Assembly (NCBI GenBank): GCA_002492295.1
Contig: DKYC01000151.1
Location: 1,775-61,146 of the forward strand
Direction of reading: 5' to 3'
Length of the DNA stretch: 59,372 nucleotides
Source: Lachnospiraceae bacterium UBA7110
Lineage (GTDB): Bacteria; Bacillota; Clostridia; Lachnospirales; Lachnospiraceae
Part shown: positions 28,552-37,680 of the stretch, one piece after another
Layout: each line of letters starts with the position of its first letter
How positions within the stretch are numbered: the stretch's first letter is position 1
Program-made: the position numbers and the translations under genes
The notes under the pieces: model-generated
Seen by the model: the letters and a program-made list of their open reading frames with translations, nothing else
Database searches by the model: none
What the model was told of the DNA's origin: nothing

Positions 28552-28568
28552 TTCATTCTTGTTCCTTT

Positions 28569-29813
28569 CTATGGTTCCCGCTCGATTCTGTCAAAATAAA
28601 ATGAAGGCATATACTCGTCGTTGAAATACCCGATGTTTTCAATTCCCAGTTCACGCAGCTGTGCCTCAATCTCACGGTAATATATGTTGCAGATAACCAC
28701 ACAGCAGTCTTTGGAAAGCTGCTTTAGACTCTCAGGACTTTTTACCTCCAGCCCTTCAAACGTTGTTCCCCAAATCTTGGGATTGTTATCACAGGTAAAC
28801 AGCGGCGGATATTTTTTACCATAACATTTCATGTAGTTGCGGCACATATTCCCTGCCCCAAAAAGAACAAACTTCTCGTATTTTTTCAAGTTGTTTTCAA
28901 TCTCAACCTGCCACTTAATATAATCCCCGACTTCCCTCGCAAGTCTAAAGAGTGCCGGTCTTATAAGAGGCGAAAATGCAGCCAAAGTGTCCATAAAGTC
29001 AACAATTAATTCTCCTTGAAAGCCGATATCCCGAAGCCCCCTGATAAGCCCCATCCAATCCGTGGCAATTCCGCCCCCGCATGTACAGGTAAATGGGAGC
29101 TGCGAAGTGTTATTATGTCCGTCGTTATCGCGCAATATCACCGCTTTAAGCCTGTTTCCAAGCGTATTGATAAAGCATTGTATATCATTTCCGCAAATAT
29201 TGCAGGTCCCTACATCAAGGCAGAATCCAAATACCTGATATCCCGCAGCATGATTCAGCTTATCTACCAGTTCCGCGGCAGCCTGTGGTTCACATAAATC
29301 ATCCCTCACCAAATGTCCTGCCAAATCTGCCGCCCGATTTACAAGTAATATCCCGATTCCCGCCTCCCTCGCTTTTCCTGCGAGTTTTCCGTAAAAGCCC
29401 ATATAATCGTTATCTTTTTCCGGCATACAGATAATCAGATATCTGCACCCTGCCCTTTTGCAGAATCCAACGCCTTCCAGCATCATATCCGTTATGTAGT
29501 CTTTCAACCACGGTTTATCCTCTTTTCGTGAGAAACGCGGCGCATACAGTATGGGAACATCTATCCCGTTTTCCCTGCAGGCATCAATCATGTTCAAATA
29601 ACGCTCTTTTATCGTATCCGGAGATTCCCGCCTGAACACAGTTTTCTTTTTCCCCCATTTTACCGGTTCGTCTTCATACGCTTCCTTTGGCGGCCAAAGC
29701 CATGCCGAAATGCAAAGCATCAGACTTTGAATCCCCGCATTTTTTAAGTCCCTTATTCCCCCTGCCGGTTTTCCGGTATCAATCATATAGGTATTCCGAT
29801 AGCTTACGTTCAT
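28569..29813 (-). CDS. Degenerate TIM-barrel isomerase paralogue fused to Rossmann-like module
   Basis: Residues 1-305 of this 414-residue protein align by eye with the barrel of the next gene. The ligand positions have changed: E163 of the neighbour is Val, H208 is Thr, the HIH pair is I.R, and E279 is Met; only the Asp of LDVG remains. It is therefore probably catalytically inactive. Residues about 313-407 form the recurring module, with KFVLFGAGN, CDNN and a WG..F.G turn, then VVICNIYY. ATG 29813 has AGAGGGGGA upstream, overlapping the stop of the methyltransferase gene before it. It may be a regulatory or binding partner of the active isomerase. Confidence 0.8.
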   Translation of the reverse strand: MNVSYRNTYMIDTGKPAGGIRDLKNAGIQSLMLCISAWLWPPKEAYEDEPVKWGKKKTVFRRESPDTIKERYLNMIDACRENGIDVPILYAPRFSRKEDKPWLKDYITDMMLEGVGFCKRAGCRYLIICMPEKDNDYMGFYGKLAGKAREAGIGILLVNRAADLAGHLVRDDLCEPQAAAELVDKLNHAAGYQVFGFCLDVGTCNICGNDIQCFINTLGNRLKAVILRDNDGHNNTSQLPFTCTCGGGIATDWMGLIRGLRDIGFQGELIVDFMDTLAAFSPLIRPALFRLAREVGDYIKWQVEIENNLKKYEKFVLFGAGNMCRNYMKCYGKKYPPLFTCDNNPKIWGTTFEGLEVKSPESLKQLSKDCCVVICNIYYREIEAQLRELGIENIGYFNDEYMPSFYFDRIEREP

Positions 29814-29823
29814 ATATCCCCCT

Positions 29824-30816
29824 CTAGTGCTCAACTACCCCAATGCCCATCCACTGATCCGGATAACTTGAAAACACTTTATGCTTTTTATTCTTTGTCA
29901 ATTCCATAACCTCTTTCCATGTTCTGACTATGCCTCCGTTCAGGCTGTCATACTCATGTGCATAAATATCATGGAAACATGTTACCTTATTGGCAAATTT
30001 CCCCACATTCTGCCAGTCCATGATGGAAGCATCATATGAGTGATCCGCATCAATAAATACAAAGTCATAGCCTGCACCCGCATAATCCTCTGACGTGGTG
30101 GGAATTTGTTTCTCCAAAGAAGGAAGTACTGCATGATACATGTCAAACGAATCCATCACATCATAGATATCCACACAGGTATACTTAAGTCCATGATTGT
30201 GTCTGGAGAGCAACGCACACATGATATAGGAACTTTTTCCTGCATTCACCCCAATCTCAATGGCAGTCTGAATATTCAGTTTACTGATATAACAGCACAA
30301 TCCTGCAAATTCTTCAACAACCTGCATCATCCCATACTGGGTATATAAGATATCCTCTCCCTGTTTACGGAACGGGAAAATGCCATATTCCTTAATTCTT
30401 GCACACATCCAGTCAAAATCGCCGACTTGTTCATCAGACGCAGATAAAATCTGCTTTAATACATCAATCTGCCTTGCCACTGTCTGCCTATAATATTCTG
30501 TATCCGTCCCTGCATGCTTCTTTGCATAATCCCATATGGAAATTACCCTGTCTGCGCCAATACCAAGCTGACGGATATCCCTTTGGATACTTTCAGCCAT
30601 CTCGCCCAATGCTGCCACTACAATAATATCCCATTCATAATCATGGATTTCATCTTTACTGATGACCGGACAGCCGTCTTTTATCTCCGCATTCCTATCC
30701 TTAGTCACCAAAGCTACAATCTTCAGCACCCCTTGTTTTTTCAGATAGTCCAACAATTGACAATTCGCATAATACACATTTCCGGTTCCCCAAACCAATA
30801 CCCTGTCTGCAGCCAT
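29824..30816 (-). CDS. Rossmann-like module plus SAM-dependent methyltransferase
   Basis: Of 330 residues, the first ~105 are the recurring module: VLVWGTGN, then a variable strand, DIIVVAALG, and a closing segment at SIWDY. The rest is a class I methyltransferase of the Methyltransf_24 / cephalosporin hydroxylase-like type. SAM motif I is EIGVNAGKSS, VDIYD follows, and FIDADHSYD carries the acidic metal/substrate residues. These enzymes typically O-methylate small molecules or sugars. ATG 30816 has GGAGG eight bases upstream; an in-frame TTG at 30831 overlaps that site. It lies 24 bases after the four-part methyltransferase/cytidylyltransferase gene. Confidence 0.85.
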   Translation of the reverse strand: MAADRVLVWGTGNVYYANCQLLDYLKKQGVLKIVALVTKDRNAEIKDGCPVISKDEIHDYEWDIIVVAALGEMAESIQRDIRQLGIGADRVISIWDYAKKHAGTDTEYYRQTVARQIDVLKQILSASDEQVGDFDWMCARIKEYGIFPFRKQGEDILYTQYGMMQVVEEFAGLCCYISKLNIQTAIEIGVNAGKSSYIMCALLSRHNHGLKYTCVDIYDVMDSFDMYHAVLPSLEKQIPTTSEDYAGAGYDFVFIDADHSYDASIMDWQNVGKFANKVTCFHDIYAHEYDSLNGGIVRTWKEVMELTKNKKHKVFSSYPDQWMGIGVVEH

Positions 30817-30840
30817 CTTTAATACCTCCAAAAATTTTTG

Positions 30841-33123
30841 CTACATCAATTTCCTGTCAATCAATCCCTTTATCTTCGTGGAGCTTGTACTTTCCGTATA
30901 TGGAAAAAATACCATATCCGAACCTCGGCTCCTCAAAAATGCCTGCTTGTTCAGCCATGCCTTGCTATGCTCATAATCACTTCCGGAAAATTGTACATCA
31001 AACCGGAACTTCCTGTATGCATCGGCAGTATCACAATATATCAGCGGAATTCTTACGGCCTCATCCACATACTTACAGGCACGCACCATTTGAATCCGCT
31101 CTTCGAAATGGATAAACGGTTCCGTATGCTTATTTTTCCGCACGCCTTCATCACTCACCACACCTACAATCAAGTAATCACACTGTTCTTTTGCACGCCG
31201 GAGCAGATTCAAGTGCCCTATATGAAACAGGTCAAATACGCCTGCCACATATCCGATATGATATTTTTTCCGTATTCCGCCACACTCCGGACCACTTATC
31301 CGCCTTCCCTTTAGCAACTCCTCACGCGGTCTTTCAAAATCCAAGGTATAGATTCCGTAATGCTTCACGCCCATTTCCTTCAGCTGTCTTAAGACAGGCC
31401 TGTAGTCCTTTATGCATACGATGATTTTATATTTCCCAGTATCCATAGTGTCCAGTTCTATTGGCGCTGCCACCCGGATACCTTCCACACAGCTGCCCCA
31501 ACGCTCTGCATTATTATCCAAAAGCATTTCAATTTTATATTCGTCGCCGAAAAGCTCTATGAACTTATAGGCATATTTCCCCGTTCCAAACAATATCAGC
31601 TTCCGGTTTTCAAGTCCATCCAAAATATTGACAAACAGTCTCTGATATTCTCCCACGGAATAATCCATAGCAAGGCGGTTTGCATTTAATGTTTCTGCAT
31701 CCTGTTCCGTCTGCGTCCGAAACTCCTTTAGGATATCCAAATTCCGCAGCCACACCATAAACTTGGCTGAATACTGCATCAATTGGTCATGATTCTTTAA
31801 AAGCCCATACCGTTCAAGGAAAAATGCCCTTGGAAGTATTCTTTCCAATTCCGGCTGTCCTCTGTAAACCAAATCAACCATACGCATCACAACAGCGTTA
31901 ACCGGGTAATCTTCCATATAAAATTCCTGGTCATAAAACAGATAGTTTCCATTCACATAAAACGCATTTAACGGTACCAAATCGATATATGCCCTTCTAT
32001 AGCATTGTTCATCAGGCATATTGTCATCTGTTGCTTCTACCGGTTCTGACGATTTCAGAATATATTCCCGAAATATATCCATCTCATGGATAAACGCCTG
32101 CTTATCCTTTTTCAGAAGTTTTTGCAGATGAAGCTGCGCCGTATCTGCATCCACAAAAGGCATAACATATATATCATTGATAAGCTCTGAATCCACCATT
32201 GGGACACCGTGGCTCCTTAAATCCATGTCATGTTTTATAATCTCCTGTATATGCGAATTTCCCTCCGCAAAAAGCGCCTTTTTTTCAACCTTTCCGTCAT
32301 CCCGTATGATGGTAGCAAGCCCGCGCTCCTTTCCGCGGTCCAAAGAAAGTGTTACCTGCAGGGCATTTGCAAACCCATCCGCTCCCATTTCCATTTCATT
32401 GATGCACTCAAACAGATATGCGTTCGCAAATTCATGCAGCGTCCTGTTTTCCACAAGCTGCCCATACAGATATTCTTCCTTCAGAAAAACGGATTCCTTG
32501 TGCACATACCTTGGAATAATCCTAAGCTCCAGATTTTCCTTTGGATAATAATTTTTTGCAAACAGCATTTGTGGATAATATAGATTTGGAAATATGGAAT
32601 ACCGCCTAAAGTTTGTTATTCCCACTCCGGATAAGAAGCTTTCTATTTCAAATGCTGCATAACCGTGCCCATCCGAACTGCCCGCTCCCTGCGGATTTTC
32701 CCTCTGATAATTCTCCAACCCGTCAAATGCCCTGCCCGTATGGGCATCATGGTCGCCGCAGAAATATCGAAGTCCCAGTCTGTTGTCCGTCCCCAAAAGC
32801 AGTCTTCCGCCGTTTTTTAAAACCTTTTTCATGCAGCAAAGCAGTTCTGCAGGCTCATTGCAGCGTTCAATAATCCCTATTCCTGCCACATAATCATACA
32901 TACCGGCAATTCTATCCGAAATGCCTTCTTTTAACAGTTCCTTTACAGAAACAGCCGTTACTTCAAGCCCCTTTTCCCTGAGCAGCTCTTCCATATGAAA
33001 GTCCTCACTGTCGATACATAACGCCTTTTTCCCTTTTTCAAAAGGATACCAAATAAGCGTCCCCTTCGAAATGCCCCGCAAAAGCTCTTCCGCTGTTTCT
33101 TTTCTTTCAAGACTGCGCATCAT
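30841..33123 (-). CDS. Four-part protein: methyltransferase, kinase-like region, Rossmann-like module, cytidylyltransferase
   Basis: This 760-residue fusion begins with a SAM-methyltransferase-like domain (about 1-215), with NGGRLLLGTDN and YFCGDHDAHTG. A middle region (about 220-480) has a kinase-like look, with YLFYDQEF as a possible metal-binding segment; that call is tentative. The recurring module covers about 505-595 (LILFGTGKY, LLDNN, RWG). A nucleotidyltransferase of the TagD/glycerol-3-phosphate cytidylyltransferase type covers 622-760, with HIGH in FDLFHIGHL and an STSSTKIK tail motif. The last domain should make a CDP-activated polyol or alcohol phosphate. The start overlaps the upstream glycosyltransferase gene by 17 bases, with AAGGAG upstream. 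Confidence 0.82.
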   Translation of the reverse strand: MMRSLERKETAEELLRGISKGTLIWYPFEKGKKALCIDSEDFHMEELLREKGLEVTAVSVKELLKEGISDRIAGMYDYVAGIGIIERCNEPAELLCCMKKVLKNGGRLLLGTDNRLGLRYFCGDHDAHTGRAFDGLENYQRENPQGAGSSDGHGYAAFEIESFLSGVGITNFRRYSIFPNLYYPQMLFAKNYYPKENLELRIIPRYVHKESVFLKEEYLYGQLVENRTLHEFANAYLFECINEMEMGADGFANALQVTLSLDRGKERGLATIIRDDGKVEKKALFAEGNSHIQEIIKHDMDLRSHGVPMVDSELINDIYVMPFVDADTAQLHLQKLLKKDKQAFIHEMDIFREYILKSSEPVEATDDNMPDEQCYRRAYIDLVPLNAFYVNGNYLFYDQEFYMEDYPVNAVVMRMVDLVYRGQPELERILPRAFFLERYGLLKNHDQLMQYSAKFMVWLRNLDILKEFRTQTEQDAETLNANRLAMDYSVGEYQRLFVNILDGLENRKLILFGTGKYAYKFIELFGDEYKIEMLLDNNAERWGSCVEGIRVAAPIELDTMDTGKYKIIVCIKDYRPVLRQLKEMGVKHYGIYTLDFERPREELLKGRRISGPECGGIRKKYHIGYVAGVFDLFHIGHLNLLRRAKEQCDYLIVGVVSDEGVRKNKHTEPFIHFEERIQMVRACKYVDEAVRIPLIYCDTADAYRKFRFDVQFSGSDYEHSKAWLNKQAFLRSRGSDMVFFPYTESTSSTKIKGLIDRKLM

Positions 33124-34414
33124 CCCTCAGCTCCTTTTTCCGCTCCTCAAAATATGGTCTGTACATTTCCCTGAACTGCCTTAATGCCTTGTCAAACGAC
33201 GTAAAATAAAAATAATCCCGTTCGTCTCCAATCCAGTTTCTATAACCGTCAATGTAATACCAAGGCAGAATATTTTCGCCAACCTTTGTCACATGTTCAC
33301 ACAATCTGAATAACGCATCAAAGCTGTCAAGCTCGTAGCCCTCCGGCGAAAAAGCCACCGTAACATCCATATGACGATTAATCCTTGAAAAATAATCCAG
33401 CACAGCATTCAGCGTCTGGTAATCCGCTGCATCATGACGCGGCATATGGATAAAAACGGTTTTCCATTCTGCAAGCCGTTTTCTAAGCAGGCTGTTTTCA
33501 GGCATAAATGTCCCAATCGTTCCGTCTTTGGCTTTTCCCGTAATTCCATGTGCAAAATCGTCCCATGCGTTCCACCTGGTCATCATGGTTGCCGTCAGTT
33601 TCTTGGGCGGACAACCGTAAAGCTTGGAAAACATCTCATATGTCACTCTGTCATAAAATTCATCAAGGCGTTCTTTTGGCAGATATTTTGTGTAAAAGCG
33701 ATATCTGTTGCGGTTTGCATAATATGCTAAAAATAAATTCTGCGGTCCCGCACCGGATATGTCATGGTATGCCCTTGCAGTACTCAGCACAACAACCTTG
33801 TATCCTGCCATACGGCACCGCATACACATTTCCACATCATCCCAATATATAAAATTCTCCCTGGGCATTCCGCCGGCTGCTTTCACGGCATCCATTCTAC
33901 ACAAAAGGGCACAGCTTGCCACATAATCAGCCTCCATTGCGACGGGAAGCGCCAGTTTTCGTGACCGCGCCATAATACCTCTCATGTAAAAACTTTCAAA
34001 GTCAAGACGTCCGCCAAAATCCTGGTATATTTCAGGATAATGCATATTCAGTGTTTCCGCACCGCAAAACCCTACATCTTCATGCTTTTTCAAATATTCG
34101 TACAGAAATTCTATGGCATGTTCCTCCAGCATCGCGTCATTGTCGAGCAGCATGATATACTGGTAACCTAACTCCTCCGCCTTTTTTATCCCTGTGTCAA
34201 ATCCGCCGGAACCGCCAATGTTTTCCGGATTCACAATGATTGTTATCGAATCCCCAAACCGGTTGCGCAGTTTTGATACGGAATCGTCCGTCGACGCATT
34301 ATCCACCACATAAATGTCCAAATCTTTAAACGTCTGTTCGGCAACCTTCTCCACGCATTCCACAACGTAATCCGCTTTATTGTAATTGCAAATAATGACT
34401 CCAATCTCGTTCAT
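33107..34414 (-). CDS. Family 2 glycosyltransferase (rhamnosyl/galactofuranosyl-transferase-like)
   Basis: The 435-residue protein has a GT-A domain (1-270). GVIICNYN is at the start, VVDNASTDDS is in the nucleotide-binding loop, GSGGF.TG follows, and the metal-binding LLDNDA is near residue 94. A later WDDVEM may contain the catalytic base. This sub-type resembles rhamnosyl- and galactofuranosyl-transferases that use NDP-sugars. The C-terminal ~140 residues are alpha/beta and not recognised. Unlike most neighbours, it lacks the recurring Rossmann-like module. It follows the 403-residue transferase gene by 20 bases and overlaps the next gene. Confidence 0.9.
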   Translation of the reverse strand: MNEIGVIICNYNKADYVVECVEKVAEQTFKDLDIYVVDNASTDDSVSKLRNRFGDSITIIVNPENIGGSGGFDTGIKKAEELGYQYIMLLDNDAMLEEHAIEFLYEYLKKHEDVGFCGAETLNMHYPEIYQDFGGRLDFESFYMRGIMARSRKLALPVAMEADYVASCALLCRMDAVKAAGGMPRENFIYWDDVEMCMRCRMAGYKVVVLSTARAYHDISGAGPQNLFLAYYANRNRYRFYTKYLPKERLDEFYDRVTYEMFSKLYGCPPKKLTATMMTRWNAWDDFAHGITGKAKDGTIGTFMPENSLLRKRLAEWKTVFIHMPRHDAADYQTLNAVLDYFSRINRHMDVTVAFSPEGYELDSFDALFRLCEHVTKVGENILPWYYIDGYRNWIGDERDYFYFTSFDKALRQFREMYRPYFEERKKELRDDAQS

Positions 34415-34434
34415 ACTTCCTGCAGGCTCCTTTT

Positions 34435-35646
34435 TTATTGTATTTCAAAAAGCTCATGGCGGGCAGCATAATAGTCCTTCATTCCTTCTGTCTGCGGTCC
34501 GAAGGAGAAATGACCGACAACACAGCTTTCATCAACTGCCAGTACGTAAGACTTTAAAACGGTGCGCGCACACAGACGCACCTCATCCTCCCCCACGTCA
34601 CCGGGCAGACCCGTTGCATACGGGTAGGCCCCGTCCATTTTATCCCAAAACGCTCTGCTGTAAAGGATGCATCCTATGCTGAAACGCACGTTGCAGAAGC
34701 TGTATCCGCCAGTACGCGCAAACGCCCTGTTCAATTCATCAAGCCTCGGGATTTCTCCCGTTGCCCCCCACATAAACGCGGCGGCCTCCGCATCCGACTC
34801 AATCTTTTTGTCTGGATACCCCCCGCTTAACACAGTGTCAAACTTCTCTTCGTACCTGTCACGCAGACCGATCCTGTCCAAAATCCGTATATATCCGTAT
34901 CCGTTCAGAGGAATCAGCGGCGCCACGACTCCGACGTTGCAGGGCTCGAACTCCCGAACCCTGATAAACGTTTTCATCATGGATTCCAGTGTTCCTTCCG
35001 TAAGGAAAATGTCCTCGTCCATCTTGTAAAACCACTGCGCATCCCGATAATATTCCATTGCGATATTCTGTATCATGGTAACGGAATTGTAGGCAGTGCT
35101 TAAGTAAGACCACCCGTTCTTTTCGGCAAGCCGTGCCAGTCCGTCACTTTTCAGTCCCGAGGACAGAACGCATACCTCGATATCATCCGGTATGTATTTT
35201 TCCAGCCGCTCGAAGACATCCTTCCAAAGAAATTCCTTATAGCCCGCAAGGATAAAAAGAACCTTATCCCGAAACTTACGTCTATCCGTAAATTCGTGCT
35301 TTTCCAGCATGTAAAGCTTATCCAAAATTTCCTGACTCGGAACGGCATATTTGGTACAGCCTGCTTCTTCCAGTTTTTGAATAATCCCTTCGTGATGCTT
35401 TGTTCCCGCCGTAATCCAAAAAAACGCGTCCTCCTTCCGTACGGAAAGCTCCGAAAGCGGCACTACATTCAGATTTCCGATTTTTTCAGGATTGCCTTTT
35501 TTTTCCGATACGATAATGCCGTCTATCGGACGGCTGGGAAACTGCCTTGTAAATCTCTGAAGATAATTTATTCCCGTAAGCCCCGCTCCATACAGATAAA
35601 TGTATCGTGAGCCGTCCAGTTTTTCCCTGAGTGTGTTGATGTTCAT
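34435..35646 (-). CDS. Rossmann-like module plus GT-A-like glycosyltransferase
   Basis: The N-terminal ~115 of 403 residues are the recurring module: YIYLYGAGLTG, then GIIVSEKKG, and FFWITAGT. A glycosyltransferase-like domain follows, beginning DKVLFILAGYKEFLW. It has KMDEDIF (DxD-type acidic motif), a VAPLIPLNGYGY strand and GEDEV near the end, which could provide the base. A HFSFGP segment near the C terminus is typical of GT2-like folds. The donor cannot be read from sequence. ATG 35646 has CAGGAACA upstream. The 83-base gap before it is one of the larger ones in this gene run and contains only a small dyad. Confidence 0.75.
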   Translation of the reverse strand: MNINTLREKLDGSRYIYLYGAGLTGINYLQRFTRQFPSRPIDGIIVSEKKGNPEKIGNLNVVPLSELSVRKEDAFFWITAGTKHHEGIIQKLEEAGCTKYAVPSQEILDKLYMLEKHEFTDRRKFRDKVLFILAGYKEFLWKDVFERLEKYIPDDIEVCVLSSGLKSDGLARLAEKNGWSYLSTAYNSVTMIQNIAMEYYRDAQWFYKMDEDIFLTEGTLESMMKTFIRVREFEPCNVGVVAPLIPLNGYGYIRILDRIGLRDRYEEKFDTVLSGGYPDKKIESDAEAAAFMWGATGEIPRLDELNRAFARTGGYSFCNVRFSIGCILYSRAFWDKMDGAYPYATGLPGDVGEDEVRLCARTVLKSYVLAVDESCVVGHFSFGPQTEGMKDYYAARHELFEIQ

Positions 35647-35709
35647 TGTTCCTGCCCGCCTTTCCGTTTTATTCTCCCTGCTTTATCCCGTTAAACGGAT
35701 CCCGCGATT

Positions 35710-35734
35710 CATGATAACGGATGTTTTTATCATG
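35710..35734. repeat. Small dyad at the stop codon of the citrate-lyase-ligase-like gene
   Basis: An 8-bp perfect inverted repeat CATGATAA / TTATCATG with a 9-base loop overlaps the stop codon at 35730. No U-run follows, so it is not a convincing terminator. It may affect message stability or be chance. Confidence 0.3.
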
Positions 35735-37616
35735 ACTGTTTCCTCCGAATGCCGCCGTTGTAATCAATTTTTTTAAGATACCTTACGGTCGTTTCCGGCA
35801 GATAATCTGGCATGCTCTGCAGGTCCCCCGTCGCAATACATTCGCGGACCCTGGATGCGCTTATATACCCTCTGTCCGTTTTCAGTCTCGGTATTTCGTC
35901 CAGTTTTATACCGTACTGCGGAAGGATTTCTTTCATTGTCTGATTGTATCGCCTTGTCACCGGATCAGTCGGTTCCTCGCCCACGAACCGACAGGATATG
36001 TTCATGCACTCCGCAATTACCTCGCAGAAAATGCGTACGTCATACTCCATTGAAGCAATTTCTTTTATTTTTTTATCCTTTTCAAAATACTGCGCAAAAG
36101 TGCTTTTTGAAATATTGTACTTTCCGGATGGAACAACCCTTATGTTATCCATATCACGGGTTCCCTCCCTCACCATCTCAATACGGTCAGCAAAAGCAAA
36201 TGCAGACGCATCTTCTTCCACCACAAAGAGTATCAGCGTATTCACCTTTGCAGCGGCATACTCCGCAAGAAATCTGTGTCCTTTCGTAAACGGATTACAG
36301 TTCATGACGATTACTCCGACTTCCCCTTCCAAACCCTCAAGGTCATGTCTCAATGCAAAATCTTTATAATACAGATAAATATCCCAGGCAATAAAATAAT
36401 TCTGAATCGGTTTTCTGGAATCATTCGGTTTTTTTATAACGCTTTTCTGCCTGATGTATGGCTCCACCGACGCATAAATCCATCCGGCAATCTTCTCCGA
36501 TACCCTGTAATTCGTATGACGGAACGTATCCAGAATACAGGAAAGCGGATTCTGCATACCGTCAAATATATCCGAAAAATTCCCCATATAATGCACATTT
36601 TGATGGTTTTTCATAAATGACGATATCCCTCCTGCGTTTTGAGACGCAATCAGCACTATATCTTCATCATCAATACCCTCCGTCAGCAAATACTGGAACT
36701 CATACCCGGGGCCAAATGCTCCGAAATTGACCACCTGCCATTCATAACCGTTATCATTGAGCAATTGTTGCAGATAATATTCAATCGTCTGATAATCTGT
36801 TACATATGCTCCCAATATGGTACACGGTCCGACAAGGTATATCTTTCTTACTGCATTAACGTTTCCGTTTGGCAACCTTCTTTTGCCGTTTTCAAATGTA
36901 ATATAACGTGGCGGTTCACTGTTCTCATAATATTGAATACCGTTTTTTTCCGTCACCTTTATTTTGGAAAATTCTTCCGCAAACCGTTTGGAAATACCCG
37001 GCTCATATACCGCATCTCCCCAATATATTCTTTCCTCCGGCTCCGTCATGTTTCTTAAATGCGTTAAGGCATTTATTCCGTTTTTTTCGGCATACTCTTC
37101 CTTTTCCTTATCCGTTTTTAAACGGTTAACCGCCACGTCATCATTCGGCAGGTCAGCCAGGAACACAATCCCCTTAAAATGCTCCATAAACTTTTTCGCC
37201 GTTTTCAGATAAAAGGCTTCCTCGCCATAGTACAGACTCTTCGCATACATCCGAAAACTGTTCTGGGTTTTGTCGGAATTACGTTCTCCTGATTTCATGA
37301 CACCGATGAACCTTCCGACGTTATCAATTACCGGCAGCTCATGAACCGTCGGGTGAGCCGCAAAAAAGGCAAGCGCTTTTTCATCTTCCTTCTCGCGCAC
37401 ACACATAAAATCCGTATTCAGAATATCCCGTTTCCCGCCTTCCAAACATCTGAACAAATCCCCTATGGACACTACGACACTCAGCTTTTCACCGCTGACA
37501 AAATACAGCACCTCATCATCCTTATCCAAAAACCGTTTAAAAACCCATGACAAATCAGGCTGATTTTCTTTTAATGCATATATGGAAGTCATGTCTTCTT
37601 TGTATTGTATTTTCAT
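35730..37616 (-). CDS. CBS-like, SGNH-like and citrate-lyase-ligase-type nucleotidyltransferase fusion
   Basis: This 628-residue protein has three regions. The N-terminal part (about 1-115) resembles CBS sensing domains, ending in HELPVIDNVGRFIGV. The middle (about 245-330) resembles an SGNH-type alpha/beta fold, with IYLVGPCTILG and VVNFGAFGPGYE. The C-terminal part (about 430-610) is of the [citrate lyase] ligase/CitC type, with the nucleotide-binding MNCNPFTKGHR and the closing ISASRVR. The last domain should adenylylate or cytidylylate a small substrate. ATG 37616 has AGGTGG eight bases upstream; ATG 37694, overlapping the epimerase gene, lacks a ribosome site but is possible. The context suggests formation of an activated glycan precursor. 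Confidence 0.72.
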   Translation of the reverse strand: MKIQYKEDMTSIYALKENQPDLSWVFKRFLDKDDEVLYFVSGEKLSVVVSIGDLFRCLEGGKRDILNTDFMCVREKEDEKALAFFAAHPTVHELPVIDNVGRFIGVMKSGERNSDKTQNSFRMYAKSLYYGEEAFYLKTAKKFMEHFKGIVFLADLPNDDVAVNRLKTDKEKEEYAEKNGINALTHLRNMTEPEERIYWGDAVYEPGISKRFAEEFSKIKVTEKNGIQYYENSEPPRYITFENGKRRLPNGNVNAVRKIYLVGPCTILGAYVTDYQTIEYYLQQLLNDNGYEWQVVNFGAFGPGYEFQYLLTEGIDDEDIVLIASQNAGGISSFMKNHQNVHYMGNFSDIFDGMQNPLSCILDTFRHTNYRVSEKIAGWIYASVEPYIRQKSVIKKPNDSRKPIQNYFIAWDIYLYYKDFALRHDLEGLEGEVGVIVMNCNPFTKGHRFLAEYAAAKVNTLILFVVEEDASAFAFADRIEMVREGTRDMDNIRVVPSGKYNISKSTFAQYFEKDKKIKEIASMEYDVRIFCEVIAECMNISCRFVGEEPTDPVTRRYNQTMKEILPQYGIKLDEIPRLKTDRGYISASRVRECIATGDLQSMPDYLPETTVRYLKKIDYNGGIRRKQS

Positions 37617-37680
37617 CGGAAATTCCACCTGTATCTCTTTATTTATCTCATCCGTAATTTCTTCGACAACCCACTCCGTC

